DNA of 64,000 nucleotides from NCBI RefSeq assembly GCF_033242265.1, contig NZ_BTFW01000001.1:2749001-2813000 (forward strand). Reading direction: 5' to 3'. This DNA is from Novosphingobium sp. IK01. GTDB taxonomy: Bacteria > Pseudomonadota > Alphaproteobacteria > Sphingomonadales > Sphingomonadaceae. Position 1 is the first letter of the stretch, and every line of letters begins with the position of its first letter. The position numbers and the translations under genes were made by a program. Shown one piece after another: positions 54,193 through 63,164 of this stretch. A model generated the notes under the pieces. It was not told the DNA's origin. It did not search any database and worked only from the letters and a program-made list of their open reading frames with translations.

Positions 54193-55314
54193 CCAAGACG
54201 GATACTCGACCGGCACATCGACCATCGGCGCGCCGGGCGTTTCGCCGCGCTTGAGCGAGAGGACGAAGGCCAGAACCGCGGCAATCGGGGCGTAGAGTTC
54301 CTCGCGGATCATCTGCCGCTCGCGCGTGGTATAATAGACCGAGCGGGCGAGCGCGGGATATTCGAGCGTGGGCAGGTCGAGTTCGGCGGCCAGTTCGCGC
54401 ATGGCCAGCGCCTTTTCGCCGCGCCCCTTGGCCAGCACGACGGGCGCGGGCGCGATGGCCGGGTCATAGGTCATCGCCACGGCGAAATGGGTGGGGTTGG
54501 TGATCACGAACTGCGCTTCGCGCATGGCCTTGTTGACCCCGGCCATGGCGATCTGGCGCTGGCGCCCGCGGATCGCGGCCTTGCGCTCGGGCGAGCCTTC
54601 GCTTTCCTTGGTTTCGTCGCGAATGTCCTGAAGGCTCATGCGCAGGCGCAGGAAGCGGCGGATCCACTGGATCGGAAAATCGATCAGCGCGATCAGCACC
54701 AGCCCCGTGGCCAGCACCACCAGCAGCGAGAGCATCGCCCCCCAGGCATAGGCGAGCTGTCCGGCCAGCGCCCCTTGCGTGATCTGCCCGCCGCCCAGCC
54801 CGACGACCTGCCCGACCCGCCCGCGCATCCAGAAATAGCCGAGCGTGCCCAGCAGGGCGACTTTGGCCAGCCCCTTGCCCAGTTCGATCAGCCCTTGCGC
54901 GCCGAACATCCGCGCTAGCCCGCGTGCCGGATCGAGCCGCGAGCCCTTGGGCATCAGGTTGCCCGCGTTCCATCGCCCGCTCGAAAACCCCAGTTGCGAA
55001 GCCAGCGCCACCCCCATCAGCGCCACGCCCAGCAGCAGCACCGGAGGCAGCACGCCCATCAGCGCCGCGCCCACGCGCTGGGCCGGGTCGAAATGGTCGA
55101 TGGTGTCGCGGTCCCACGAAAAGCCTGCCCGTGCGATCGTGCCCAGTTCGGCCAGAACCAGCGGCCCTGCCAGCCAGAGCCAGCCGATGGCGGTGAACAC
55201 GCCCACCGCCGTTCCCAGCTCGCGCGAGCGCAGCACGTCGCCGTTTTGCGCGGCATCGCGCTTGCGCTTTTCGGTTGGCGCGAATGTCTTTTCGCCGCTG
55301 TCCTCGCCCGCCAT
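53998..55314 (-). pseudogene. flhB: flhB interrupted near its 3' end; hybrid reading frame
   Basis: FlhB is the substrate-specificity switch of the flagellar type III export gate. Native sequence runs from ATG 55314 for 370 residues to the IS junction at 54205. It includes four membrane spans and the autocleavage site N273-P-T-H in FVITNPTHFAVAM. The frame then continues into the IS for 68 foreign residues (YPSWSRANRL...) before a stop at 53998. Only the last 19 native residues are lost. The export domain is complete, so function may persist despite the altered tail. It begins 4 bases after the fliR stop. Confidence 0.9.
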
Positions 55315-55318
55315 GGCG

Positions 55319-56116
55319 TCAGCCCTTTGCCGGCAGCGGGGCCAGCATGGCCTGTGCCTGTCCCAGCGCCAGCGCCACCACGTCGCCCATGGCATCGGCC
55401 ACCAGCGGCGCGGAGGCGACCAGCCCGGCCAACCCGGCCAGCATCCCCAGCGGCAGGCCCAGCGCAAAGATGTTGAGGCTGGGCGCCGAGCGCGCGAGTA
55501 CCCCGAACATGACCTGCACCAGCAGCAGCAGCAGGACCACCGGCAGCGCCAGCACCAGCGCCGAGACGAACATCTGCGCGCCAAAGGCGGCCATGATCCC
55601 CATGCGGTCGGGCGTGAACCAGCCCCCGCCGGGCGGGAACGCGCGATAGCTGTCGACCAGCAGGGCAAACCATTGCAGGTGCGCGCCCAGCGCGAGGAAG
55701 ATCACGGTCAGCACGACGGTGAAATATTGCCCGAGTGCGGGCGAATGCGCGCCCGAGAGCGGATCGGCGGCGGTCGCGATGGACAGGCCCATGCTCGCCC
55801 CGATCATCTCGGCGGCGATCACCGGCGCGGCAAAGGCAAATTGCAGGGCAAAGCCCAGCGCCAGCCCGATCACGATCTCGCCACAGGTATCGAGCAGGCC
55901 GGGCAGCGAAAACAGCGCGGGCGGCGCAGGGATCGCGGTCCACGCGCAGAGCATCACCGCAAGGGCCCCTGCCAGCACGACCCGCACTTGCGCGGGCACT
56001 TGCGCGCTGCCGAACAGGGGTGCGGCAAACAGCGCCGCCCCGCAGCGGGTCATCAGGAAGACCATCCGCCAGAATTCGGCCTCCAGCGGGCCGAAGCCGA
56101 AGTTCATCTGGATCAT
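55319..56116 (-). CDS. fliR: flagellar export gate protein FliR
   Basis: The 265-residue protein has six membrane spans and the FliR pattern: MNFGFGPLEAEFWRMVFLMTRCGAALFAAPLFGS at the start, then EMIGASMGLSIATAADPLSGAHSPALGQYFTVV. With FliP and FliQ it forms the export gate core. ATG 56116 lies 14 bases after the fliQ stop. Confidence 0.93.
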   Translation of the reverse strand: MIQMNFGFGPLEAEFWRMVFLMTRCGAALFAAPLFGSAQVPAQVRVVLAGALAVMLCAWTAIPAPPALFSLPGLLDTCGEIVIGLALGFALQFAFAAPVIAAEMIGASMGLSIATAADPLSGAHSPALGQYFTVVLTVIFLALGAHLQWFALLVDSYRAFPPGGGWFTPDRMGIMAAFGAQMFVSALVLALPVVLLLLLVQVMFGVLARSAPSLNIFALGLPLGMLAGLAGLVASAPLVADAMGDVVALALGQAQAMLAPLPAKG

Positions 56117-56130
56117 GGCGCGCGCTTCCG

Positions 56131-56403
56131 TCAGTTGCCCAGCGTGGCGATCTGGTCGAACAGGTCTTTCATGAAGTCCTCGACCAGCCCGAGCATGGCC
56201 CCGCCCAGCAGCACCAGCACGAGGGCCGTCACCGCCAGCTTGGGCACGAACGTGAGAGTCTGTTCGTTGACCGAGGTGGCCGCCTGAATGATCCCGACCA
56301 CCAGCCCCACCGCGAGGCTGGCGAGGAGGACGGGCGCGGCGACGAGCGCGGTGATCCACAGCATGCGGTCGGCCAGCGCCAGCAAGGTTGCGGTATCGTC
56401 CAT
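56131..56403 (-). CDS. fliQ: flagellar export gate protein FliQ
   Basis: The 90-residue two-span protein has LLASLAVGLVVGIIQAATSVNEQTLTFVPKL, the conserved FliQ hairpin. It starts one base after the fliP stop (56405). Confidence 0.93.
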   Translation of the reverse strand: MDDTATLLALADRMLWITALVAAPVLLASLAVGLVVGIIQAATSVNEQTLTFVPKLAVTALVLVLLGGAMLGLVEDFMKDLFDQIATLGN

Positions 56404-56404
56404 C

Positions 56405-57223
56405 TCACGAAAAACTCGCCGCAAGGCTGCCCATCATCAGCGCCCAGCCATCGACCAGCACGAAGAGCAGCAGCTTGAAGGGCATCGAGACGACCGTTGG
56501 CGACATCATCATCATCCCCAGGCTCATCAGCACCGAGGAGACCACCAGGTCGATCACCAGAAACGGCAGGAACAGCATGAACCCGATCTGGAACGCGGTT
56601 TTCAGCTCGCTGGTGACGAAGGCGGGCAGCAGGATCGAAAACGGGATCGCCTGCGGCCCGGCAAAGCGCGGGGCCCTGGCCATCGTCGAAAACATCGCAA
56701 GGTCGCGCTCGCGCGTCTGGCGGACCATGAAGGCGTGGAATTCCATCCCCGCCGCGCCAATGGCCTGTTCGGCGCCCAGTGTCCCGGCAGCATAAGGCTG
56801 GATGGCGTTGGCGTTCACCCGGTCGAGCGTGGGGGCCATGACGAACAGCGAGAGGAACAGCGACAGCCCGATCAGGATCTGGTTGGGCGGCGATTGCTGA
56901 AGGCCCAGCGCCGTGCGCAGGATCGAGAGCACGACGAGAATGCGCGTGAAACTCGTCATCATCAGGATCAGCGAGGGCAGGATCGTGAGCAGGCCCATGA
57001 TCAGCAGCAGTTGCAGCGAGAGCGACAGGCTCCCTTGCGACTGCGCCCCGGCGATCTGCGAAAACGCGCGGTCGAGCGCGCCGGGGATGGCCGTCACCCC
57101 CGGTGCGCTGGCCGGAGTGCCGGAAGGCGCGGTGGTCGCGGCGCTCTGGGCCAGCGCGGAGAGCGGCGCGACCAGCACGATGAGCGCGGCAGTCCATGCG
57201 GCCAGCGAAAGCGCGCGCTTCAT
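56405..57223 (-). CDS. fliP: flagellar export gate protein FliP
   Basis: The 272-residue protein has a cleavable signal peptide (to LSALAQ) and the FliP family core: LLLIMGLLTILPSLILMMTSFTRILVVLSILRTALGLQQSPPNQIL, then AFVTSELKTAFQIGFMLFLPFLVIDLVVSSVLMSLGMMM. Five FliP subunits form the gate with FliQ and FliR. Its ATG overlaps the fliO stop. Confidence 0.95.
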   Translation of the reverse strand: MKRALSLAAWTAALIVLVAPLSALAQSAATTAPSGTPASAPGVTAIPGALDRAFSQIAGAQSQGSLSLSLQLLLIMGLLTILPSLILMMTSFTRILVVLSILRTALGLQQSPPNQILIGLSLFLSLFVMAPTLDRVNANAIQPYAAGTLGAEQAIGAAGMEFHAFMVRQTRERDLAMFSTMARAPRFAGPQAIPFSILLPAFVTSELKTAFQIGFMLFLPFLVIDLVVSSVLMSLGMMMMSPTVVSMPFKLLLFVLVDGWALMMGSLAASFS

Positions 57224-57492
57224 GCCTTCGGCTCCTGCTGGCGCGCGGGGGCTTCGGCCAGACGGACCAGCCCGCTGCGCGAACTGGCGACCAGAATTTC
57301 GCGATCATGGAAGGCGATCACCGCCAGACGCTGGGTGGGCGAGAGCATCTGCGTCTCGATCACCTTGACCGTGCGCTCGCCCGCAGGCGTGCCAAAGCGG
57401 CCCTCGAAGCGCCGCACCAGCCGCAGCGAGCCATAGGCCAGCCCCGCAATCAGCGGCAGGACCAGCGCCAGCTTGACCAGATACCAGAGCAT
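57220..57492 (-). CDS. fliO: flagellar biosynthesis protein FliO
   Basis: The 90-residue protein has one N-terminal membrane span and the FliO cytoplasmic stretch VKVIETQMLSPTQRLAVIAFHDREILVASSRSGLVRL. FliO helps FliP assemble. TGATG and ATGA-type overlaps join it to fliN upstream and fliP downstream. Confidence 0.88.
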   Translation of the reverse strand: MLWYLVKLALVLPLIAGLAYGSLRLVRRFEGRFGTPAGERTVKVIETQMLSPTQRLAVIAFHDREILVASSRSGLVRLAEAPARQQEPKA

Positions 57493-57821
57493 CAGGCGTC
57501 CTCTCCGCTGCCCTTGGGCGCAGCCTTGGCGCCCGGCCATGCCGCTGCCGGGGAGGCTGGCGAGGCTGGCGTCTCGCTGCCGGCCAGTTCGACGATGCGC
57601 AGGCCGAACCGGTCGCCCTGGGCGACCACTTCGCCGCGCGCGATCAGCTTGCCGTTGACCATCACGTCGAGCAGCTCGTCGGTCAGCCGGTCGAGCATGA
57701 CCACGCTTTCCTCGTTCAAGGCCAGCACGTCCTTGAGCGTCATCTCGGTCCGGCCCAGTTCGACGGTGAGGCGCACGTCGACATCCTTGAGGAAGTCGAA
57801 ACCGCGCGGTTGAAAGGACAT
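57492..57821 (-). CDS. fliN: flagellar switch protein FliN
   Basis: The 109-residue protein has the SpoA/FliN core DVDVRLTVELGRTEMTLKDVLALNEESVVMLDRLTDELLDVMVNGKLIARGEVVAQGDRFGLRIVEL, then an Ala/Pro tail. It forms the C-ring with FliM and FliG and helps dock FliH. Confidence 0.94.
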   Translation of the reverse strand: MSFQPRGFDFLKDVDVRLTVELGRTEMTLKDVLALNEESVVMLDRLTDELLDVMVNGKLIARGEVVAQGDRFGLRIVELAGSETPASPASPAAAWPGAKAAPKGSGEDA

Positions 57822-57851
57822 CGTTGCAATCCCCTGAAAGAAGAGAAAAAA

Positions 57852-58757
57852 TCAGAATGCGTGGGTGAGCTGGACGGCCAGGCGGTCGTCCAGCGCGCCC
57901 ACGGTGCCGTGGGCAATGGTCTGTCCGCCCACCCGCACGGGCACCGCGCGCGCCACCGGCACGGGCAGGATCTGCCCGACTTCGAGCGCGGAAATCGCCG
58001 CGAGCGGCAGGCGGATGTCGACCAGCACGGCGCTGACCATCAGCGGCACTTGCGCAAAAGGCTGGGCCATCGGGCTGGCGGGCGGATGGTCGATTCCGGC
58101 AGGCGGGCGGTCGCCGTTGCCAAAGAAGGCGGCCAGCGTGTCGTAGGGAAAGGCCATCTCGATCGACCAGGGCGCGCGGCCGGGCTCGTTGACCGAGAAT
58201 TCGAGCGCGACGATGGGTTCGTCGTTGGCGAACGGGGCGAGGTGGTCGATATGGCCCTCGCGGCGCAGCGGGCGGATCGCCCCGGTGCCATCGGCCCCCA
58301 GCGCCGCGCCGAGGCGGGCGGCCAGCATGGCCTCGATCTTCTGGACCATCAGTTCGCCCGAAAGCGGCAGTTCGCGCGGGAGCTGCGCGGGGGCGACCCC
58401 GGTGCCGCCAAACGTGCGGTCGACCAGCCGCAGCACGGCCTCGCCCGCGATCATCCCCAGAATGCGATTGTTGGCAGGGCCCGCGCCATAGAGCGTATAG
58501 GCGCCCAGATTGCGGTGCCCCATGACCTGCATGGTGGCATAGTCGGAATAGACGGTACGTTCCGGGCGGTTGCATTCGACGTTGGGTTCCTCGCCACCCA
58601 GCAGGGTGGCCAGCGCGCCGGCCAGTTCGCGGGTGAGCCGCTCCGACGTGCGCGTGAGCGCGGACACCAGCTCCGACTGGGCCGGGCCGGGCGGCAGGAG
58701 CTGGGTGCAGTGGCGTGCCACCACCCGCTCGGCCACGAATTCGCGTTCAGGCTTCAT
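57852..58757 (-). CDS. fliM: flagellar switch protein FliM
   Basis: The 301-residue protein has the FliM middle domain (GHRNLGAYTLYGAGPANNRILGMIAGEAVLRLVDRTFGGTG) and a C-terminal SpoA domain. The typical short N-terminal CheY-binding helix (LSQxEIDxLL) is not evident: the protein opens MKPEREFVAERVVARHCTQLL. The CheY contact may differ from the enteric model. It lies 30 bases upstream of fliN. Confidence 0.88.
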   Translation of the reverse strand: MKPEREFVAERVVARHCTQLLPPGPAQSELVSALTRTSERLTRELAGALATLLGGEEPNVECNRPERTVYSDYATMQVMGHRNLGAYTLYGAGPANNRILGMIAGEAVLRLVDRTFGGTGVAPAQLPRELPLSGELMVQKIEAMLAARLGAALGADGTGAIRPLRREGHIDHLAPFANDEPIVALEFSVNEPGRAPWSIEMAFPYDTLAAFFGNGDRPPAGIDHPPASPMAQPFAQVPLMVSAVLVDIRLPLAAISALEVGQILPVPVARAVPVRVGGQTIAHGTVGALDDRLAVQLTHAF

Positions 58758-58816
58758 CGCCTATCTTTCTTTCCCGAAAGGATGCGCATGGCCCGCAAGC
58801 GGGGCCAAAGGCGCGT

Positions 58817-59422
58817 TCACTGCACGATGAACTGCTTGAAATAGACCGCATCGACCCCGCCGAAGCCTTCGGTATCGGTCAGCACCTTGTTGATCGCGGC
58901 GGTCAGGCGCTGTTGCAGGCGCTGCTTGCCCTGGATCGTCTCCACGTCGGTATCGGGCGTGTCGGCCAGAACCGCCAGCATGGCCGAGCGGATCGCCAGT
59001 TCATGCTTCTGGATCCACAGGATCACGCGATAGTCACGCCTTGTGGACACCGCGACCGACATCTGCACGAGACGGTCGGAATCGCGCAGGTTCGAGGTGA
59101 AATCCTCGGCGAACGAATAGTAGACGGTGCGGTATTCGCTGCCGCCCTCGCCATCGACTTCCTTGCCGCCGCCACCGCCTTCCCCTTCGCCTTCCTTGGC
59201 CGGGGGGGCATAGGGGTCTTCCTCGCCCTTGCGGATCAGCTTGGGCTTGTTGTCCTCGTGGATGACGACTTGCGGCCCGCCCAGGATGCCGGCGGCAAAC
59301 AGGCCATAGACCGCGCCCCCGCCGATCGCGAGCGTGCCCACGGCCACCCCGATCAGCACGACGGGGCCGCCCTTCTTCTTCTTGGGCGCGCCGTCCTTGT
59401 CCTTGTCTTTCTTCTCGCTCAT
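58817..59422 (-). CDS. fliL: flagellar basal-body protein FliL
   Basis: The 201-residue protein has a charged cytoplasmic start (MSEKKDKDKDGAPKKKK), one membrane span (VVLIGVAVGTLAIGGGAVYGLFAAGI), a Gly/Glu-rich spacer and the periplasmic FliL domain (YYSFAEDFTSNLRDSDRLVQMSVAVSTRRDYRVILWIQKHELAIRSAMLAVLA). FliL rings surround the stator and support torque. Confidence 0.9.
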   Translation of the reverse strand: MSEKKDKDKDGAPKKKKGGPVVLIGVAVGTLAIGGGAVYGLFAAGILGGPQVVIHEDNKPKLIRKGEEDPYAPPAKEGEGEGGGGGKEVDGEGGSEYRTVYYSFAEDFTSNLRDSDRLVQMSVAVSTRRDYRVILWIQKHELAIRSAMLAVLADTPDTDVETIQGKQRLQQRLTAAINKVLTDTEGFGGVDAVYFKQFIVQ

Positions 59423-59482
59423 GCTCGGTCCTTGCTATCTGGGGATGGGGGCGGGGTGTCGGGCGGGCCTGCCGTGGGGTGA

Positions 59483-61249
59483 TCAGGCGTAAAGGCCGCG
59501 CTCGCCGGGCGTTTCGCGATCACGGTCGGCCCCCGGTGTGTCGGTTGCGGCCCCGCTTGCCATGGTGCTGCGCGCACTCTGGGCCGATCCGCCCGGATGG
59601 CCTCCCGGATTGGATGCGTTCTGGCCCATTGGGGCCTGGCCGGATTGGCCAGAGGCCGATTGCCCGCCGAACGCCGGGTTTTGTGCGTTCTGGTTGCCAG
59701 AGCCCGTATTGGTATTGGCGCCCGTATTGGTGCCGGCGCCCGCATCGGTGCGGGTGGCGGCCAGAACGGCGGGGGCAAAGCCCGGATCGCTGCTGGCCAT
59801 GGTCACGCTCAGGCCATCGTCGTTCTGGCGAAATTCGAGCGAGACCCGCCCGAATGTCCCGTGGGCGAGCGTGGCCGCGACAGCGCCGGGCGTGGCGCCC
59901 TCGCGGGCGCGGGCGACTGCATCGACGAGGGCGGCCACTTGCGCGCCGGGCACGGCCTGCGCCGGGCCGTCGAGGGCCACGGGCGCGCCTTGCAGGATCG
60001 GCGCAGGCGTGACAGCCAGCCCTTGCGGCTGGGCCATCGATACGGCGGGCTGGGCGCTGGCCAGAGGGAGGGACGCATTCCCCTCGCTGCGTTCGTTCGA
60101 GGGGGCTGGGTCCGCAGGGTGCCGCGACGTGGTTTGGGAGGTGGCCGGACCGGCGACGGTTTCCGCCTGCCGCATGGCCAGCGTATGCTGCACCGAAAGC
60201 GCGGAGCGGTTGGCTGTGCTTCCTGCTTCGAGGTCAGGCGCAGGGGTTTCAGGGGCAGAAGGCAGGGGCGCGGCAACAGGCGTCAGGACAATCGGCGCGC
60301 TGTTCTGCTGGGGGCTGGGGATGGGCCTGCCGGTATCGGGGCCAGCGGCGCGTGCCGGGGAGCTTGCCTGTGCGGCAACAGGGGCAGCCTTGCCCGCCTG
60401 AGAACCCGTTTCCTGCCGCGTGCGGCTATCGGGCCGGGGGGAGGCAAGTGCCACGACAGTCGGCGCCACCGGGACCGTGGCGGGCGCAACCGGCGAAAGC
60501 GTGGCAGGCAGGCCATCCTGCGCGGGGGCATCGGACGCGCCGGTATCGGGCAGGGCCTGCTCCCCATCGCTGTCTTCGTTCGCCTGATGGCCGGCCCCGG
60601 TCCTGGTGCGCGCCGCGACGACGGACGCGATGCGGTCGAGCAGAACCCGGATGGGCTCCGGCCCAGAGACGGCATCGCCAGCCATGGGGGCTTCGGGTGA
60701 GGGGGCGGGCGTTTCGGGTGTCGCGGCAACGAAGGTGCGTGTTGTGGGGAGGGCGCGCGTTGCGGGGAGAGGCGATGGCTGCGTCCCGGATCCCTCGATT
60801 GCGGCCCCTTCGATTGCAGGGGCCTCGATCGAGGAGGCCGGAGCCGGCGGAATCGGAGTGGCGGAAGCGGCACCGGCGGCCTTGCCGCCATCCGGCAAGG
60901 GATTGCCGCCTTCAGGGCCCAGGCCCAGCGCGGTCGGCAGGCCGGGCGTGGGCGCCGCGCTGGGCGAGGGAACGGCGCCGGGGGTGGGCATCGAGGTGCT
61001 TGCGGCGGTTGCCCGGCTGCTGGCTTGCCCGCTATCCTGCCCGCTGGCCTGCCCGCTGCGGGCCGGGTCTGCCTTGCCCAGAAAGGCCGCAAATCCGCCG
61101 GTTTGCGCCGGGGACACTGCCATGGCGATCAGCCCTGTTGCTTCGGTCGCGACGGTGCCGGGGGCGGTCGGCTGGGCAGGATTTGCCAGTGACTTTGCCA
61201 GTGATGGGGCCACAGTCGGCAGGGACGGGGAGGGGGCAATCGAAACCAT
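59483..61249 (-). CDS. fliK: flagellar hook-length control protein FliK
   Basis: The 588-residue protein is Pro/Ala/Thr/Ser-rich and low in complexity for about 480 residues, as in FliK rulers. A short conserved C-terminal core follows (ATLAHGTFGRVSLEFRQNDDGLSVTMASSDPGFAPAVLAA), then a Gly/Asn-rich tail with TNTGANTNTGSGN. FliK measures hook length and triggers the FlhB switch. Position between fliL and fliJ-like genes supports the call. Confidence 0.82.
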   Translation of the reverse strand: MVSIAPSPSLPTVAPSLAKSLANPAQPTAPGTVATEATGLIAMAVSPAQTGGFAAFLGKADPARSGQASGQDSGQASSRATAASTSMPTPGAVPSPSAAPTPGLPTALGLGPEGGNPLPDGGKAAGAASATPIPPAPASSIEAPAIEGAAIEGSGTQPSPLPATRALPTTRTFVAATPETPAPSPEAPMAGDAVSGPEPIRVLLDRIASVVAARTRTGAGHQANEDSDGEQALPDTGASDAPAQDGLPATLSPVAPATVPVAPTVVALASPRPDSRTRQETGSQAGKAAPVAAQASSPARAAGPDTGRPIPSPQQNSAPIVLTPVAAPLPSAPETPAPDLEAGSTANRSALSVQHTLAMRQAETVAGPATSQTTSRHPADPAPSNERSEGNASLPLASAQPAVSMAQPQGLAVTPAPILQGAPVALDGPAQAVPGAQVAALVDAVARAREGATPGAVAATLAHGTFGRVSLEFRQNDDGLSVTMASSDPGFAPAVLAATRTDAGAGTNTGANTNTGSGNQNAQNPAFGGQSASGQSGQAPMGQNASNPGGHPGGSAQSARSTMASGAATDTPGADRDRETPGERGLYA

Positions 61250-61287
61250 CGCGGGTCGGTCTCCTGGGCGGTACGAACACGGTTAAT

Positions 61288-61821
61288 TCAAGAGCCGTGC
61301 CAATCGCGGTGGAGGGGGCCATAAATCGGCGAGTCCGGGGTTTCCTCGGCCAGCGGGGGCTTATCTTCGCGCTCTTCCTCGCGGGGGTGTTCGTTCTCCT
61401 CGCGGGGGCGGCGGGCGCCCAGCGGGGTGTCGGCGGCGGCATGGGCGCGGGCGATGGCGCGGGCCTGCGTGGCCACGCGTTCGCTCACCGCGTCGCGGCG
61501 GCGCTGGGCGGCGGCGGCTTCGGCGGCGCGGGTATCGGCGATGCGGCGGGCGGTGTCGATCTCGCCTGCGGTGCTGCGCGCGATGCGCTCCAGCCCGGCG
61601 CGAAAGGCCCCCTGATGGGCGAGCGCGGCGCCATCGTCGGCATCGGTGCGCGCGGCATAAGTCCGGGCCAGATCGTCGGTGCGCGCGGCCAGATTTTGCA
61701 ACTGGGCCAAGGTGCCTTCGGCCTGTCCGGCGGCGACCATGGCCTGACGGTGGGCAATGGCGCGCAGCCGTTCGAGGCGGGTGAGCCGCGCCAGTCGCTT
61801 ATGCTGTGGGGAGGCCGCCAT
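61288..61821 (-). CDS. FliJ-like coiled-coil protein
   Basis: The 177-residue protein is highly helical and Ala/Arg-rich over residues 5-130 ([46 protein letters not shown]...), with a charged tail EENEHPREEEREDKPP. Position directly after fliI fits FliJ, the export ATPase stalk, but the sequence itself is not diagnostic. Confidence 0.65.
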   Translation of the reverse strand: MAASPQHKRLARLTRLERLRAIAHRQAMVAAGQAEGTLAQLQNLAARTDDLARTYAARTDADDGAALAHQGAFRAGLERIARSTAGEIDTARRIADTRAAEAAAAQRRRDAVSERVATQARAIARAHAAADTPLGARRPREENEHPREEEREDKPPLAEETPDSPIYGPLHRDWHGS

Positions 61822-61829
61822 GGCCCTGT

Positions 61830-63164
61830 TCAGCCGCCGAGCAGGGTGGCGAGCTGCCCGATCGCGTCGGCCATCGGCACGAGGCTGCGCGCTTCCTGCA
61901 TCAGGAACGCGGACAGGCCATCGTGCATGGCGATGGCGCGGTCGAGCTGGGGATCGGCACCTTGCCGATAGGCGCCCATCAGCACGAGGTCGCGGTTGCT
62001 TTCATAAGCCGCGATCAGCGCGCGGAACTGGCGGGCGAGGGCCTGATGCTCGGGGCTGGTGATGTCGTTCATCACGCGGCTCAAGGAGGCGGGAATGTCG
62101 ATGGCCGGATAGTGGCCGCGCTGGGCCAGCTCGCGCGAGAGCACGATATGCCCGTCGAGGATCGAGCGCGCGGTGTCGACCACCGGGTCGTCCTGGTTGT
62201 CGCCATCGGCCAGCACGGTGTAGAGCCCGGTGACCGAGCCGCTACTGGCCGCCGAATTGCCCGCCCGCTCGACCAGCTTGGTGATCGTGGCGAGGGCGGA
62301 CGGCGGATAGCCGCGCGCGGCGCCCGGTTCGCCCAGCAGCAGCGCGATTTCGCGCCCGGCGTGGGCCACGCGGGTCAGGCTGTCCATGATCAGCAGCACG
62401 CGCCGGCCTTGTGCGCGGAAATATTCGGCCAGCGCGGTGGCCATCATCGCCCCGCGAATGCGCAAGTTGGGCGCATGGTCGGCGGGAACCGCGATCACCG
62501 CGCTGTGCGCGCGGCGCGCGCCGGTCATGTGTCGTTCGACGAAATCGGACACTTCGCGTGCGCGTTCACCGATCAGGCCGACGATCACGATTTCGGCCTG
62601 TGCGCCGTGGGCCACCATGTCGAGCAGGACCGATTTGCCCACGCCCGACCCGGCCATGATGCCGATGCGCTGGCCCACGCCGAATGTGGTCAGCGCATCG
62701 AGCGCGCGCACGCCGGTCTCGAACGGAAGGCGCACCGGGCTGCGGTCGAGCGCGCCGGTGCGCACGCCGCCAGCGGGCCATTGCGCGGTGTGCGCCAGCG
62801 GCGGGCCGCCGTCGATCGGCTTGCCCTCGCCATCGACGGCGCGGCCCAGGAACGCCTCGCCCACCGGGACCATGCCGGGCCGCCCTTCCGGGCAGACTTT
62901 GGCCCCCGGACGCAGCAGGACCGGATCGCCCAGCAACATCATCAGGCTGCGCCCGTTGCGGAATCCGATCACTTCGGCGGCCAGATCGCCGCGCCGGTGG
63001 GCGATCCGGCATTGCGTGCCGATGGGCACCTGAAGCCCGGACACTTCGAGCAACCCGCCATCGCAGGCGCTCAGCCGTCCGAACCGGCGCGGGGCCAGAT
63101 CGGGATGGGCATTGGCCAGCCGCGCCAGCATCGGAAGGGCGGGATGAAGCGGGGAACTGGCCAT
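61830..63164 (-). CDS. fliI: flagellar export ATPase FliI
   Basis: The 444-residue protein is an F1-beta-like type III ATPase. It has the Walker A motif GIMAGSGVGKSVLLDM, Walker B RVLLIMDSLTRVAHAGREI and the EAR-type GLIGERAREVSDFVE, with C-terminal QGADPQLDRAIAMHDGLSAFLMQ. It powers or primes flagellar protein export. ATG 63164 overlaps the fliH stop (TGATG). A longer start at 63203 is less likely. Confidence 0.95.
   Translation of the reverse strand: MASSPLHPALPMLARLANAHPDLAPRRFGRLSACDGGLLEVSGLQVPIGTQCRIAHRRGDLAAEVIGFRNGRSLMMLLGDPVLLRPGAKVCPEGRPGMVPVGEAFLGRAVDGEGKPIDGGPPLAHTAQWPAGGVRTGALDRSPVRLPFETGVRALDALTTFGVGQRIGIMAGSGVGKSVLLDMVAHGAQAEIVIVGLIGERAREVSDFVERHMTGARRAHSAVIAVPADHAPNLRIRGAMMATALAEYFRAQGRRVLLIMDSLTRVAHAGREIALLLGEPGAARGYPPSALATITKLVERAGNSAASSGSVTGLYTVLADGDNQDDPVVDTARSILDGHIVLSRELAQRGHYPAIDIPASLSRVMNDITSPEHQALARQFRALIAAYESNRDLVLMGAYRQGADPQLDRAIAMHDGLSAFLMQEARSLVPMADAIGQLATLLGG

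Larger units (their letters stand above)
53044..54206 (+). mobile_element. IS110-family element inserted in flhB
   Basis: The element is about 1.16 kb, bounded by CT dinucleotides (53044-53045 and 54205-54206), one of which is the original target base pair. No target duplication beyond the CT core and no terminal inverted repeats are seen, as expected for the IS110 group. It has a 208-base left non-coding region, a 312-codon recombinase gene and a very short right end. The target GCGGAGCTCGACCG is recovered by joining the two flanks. Confidence 0.93.
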
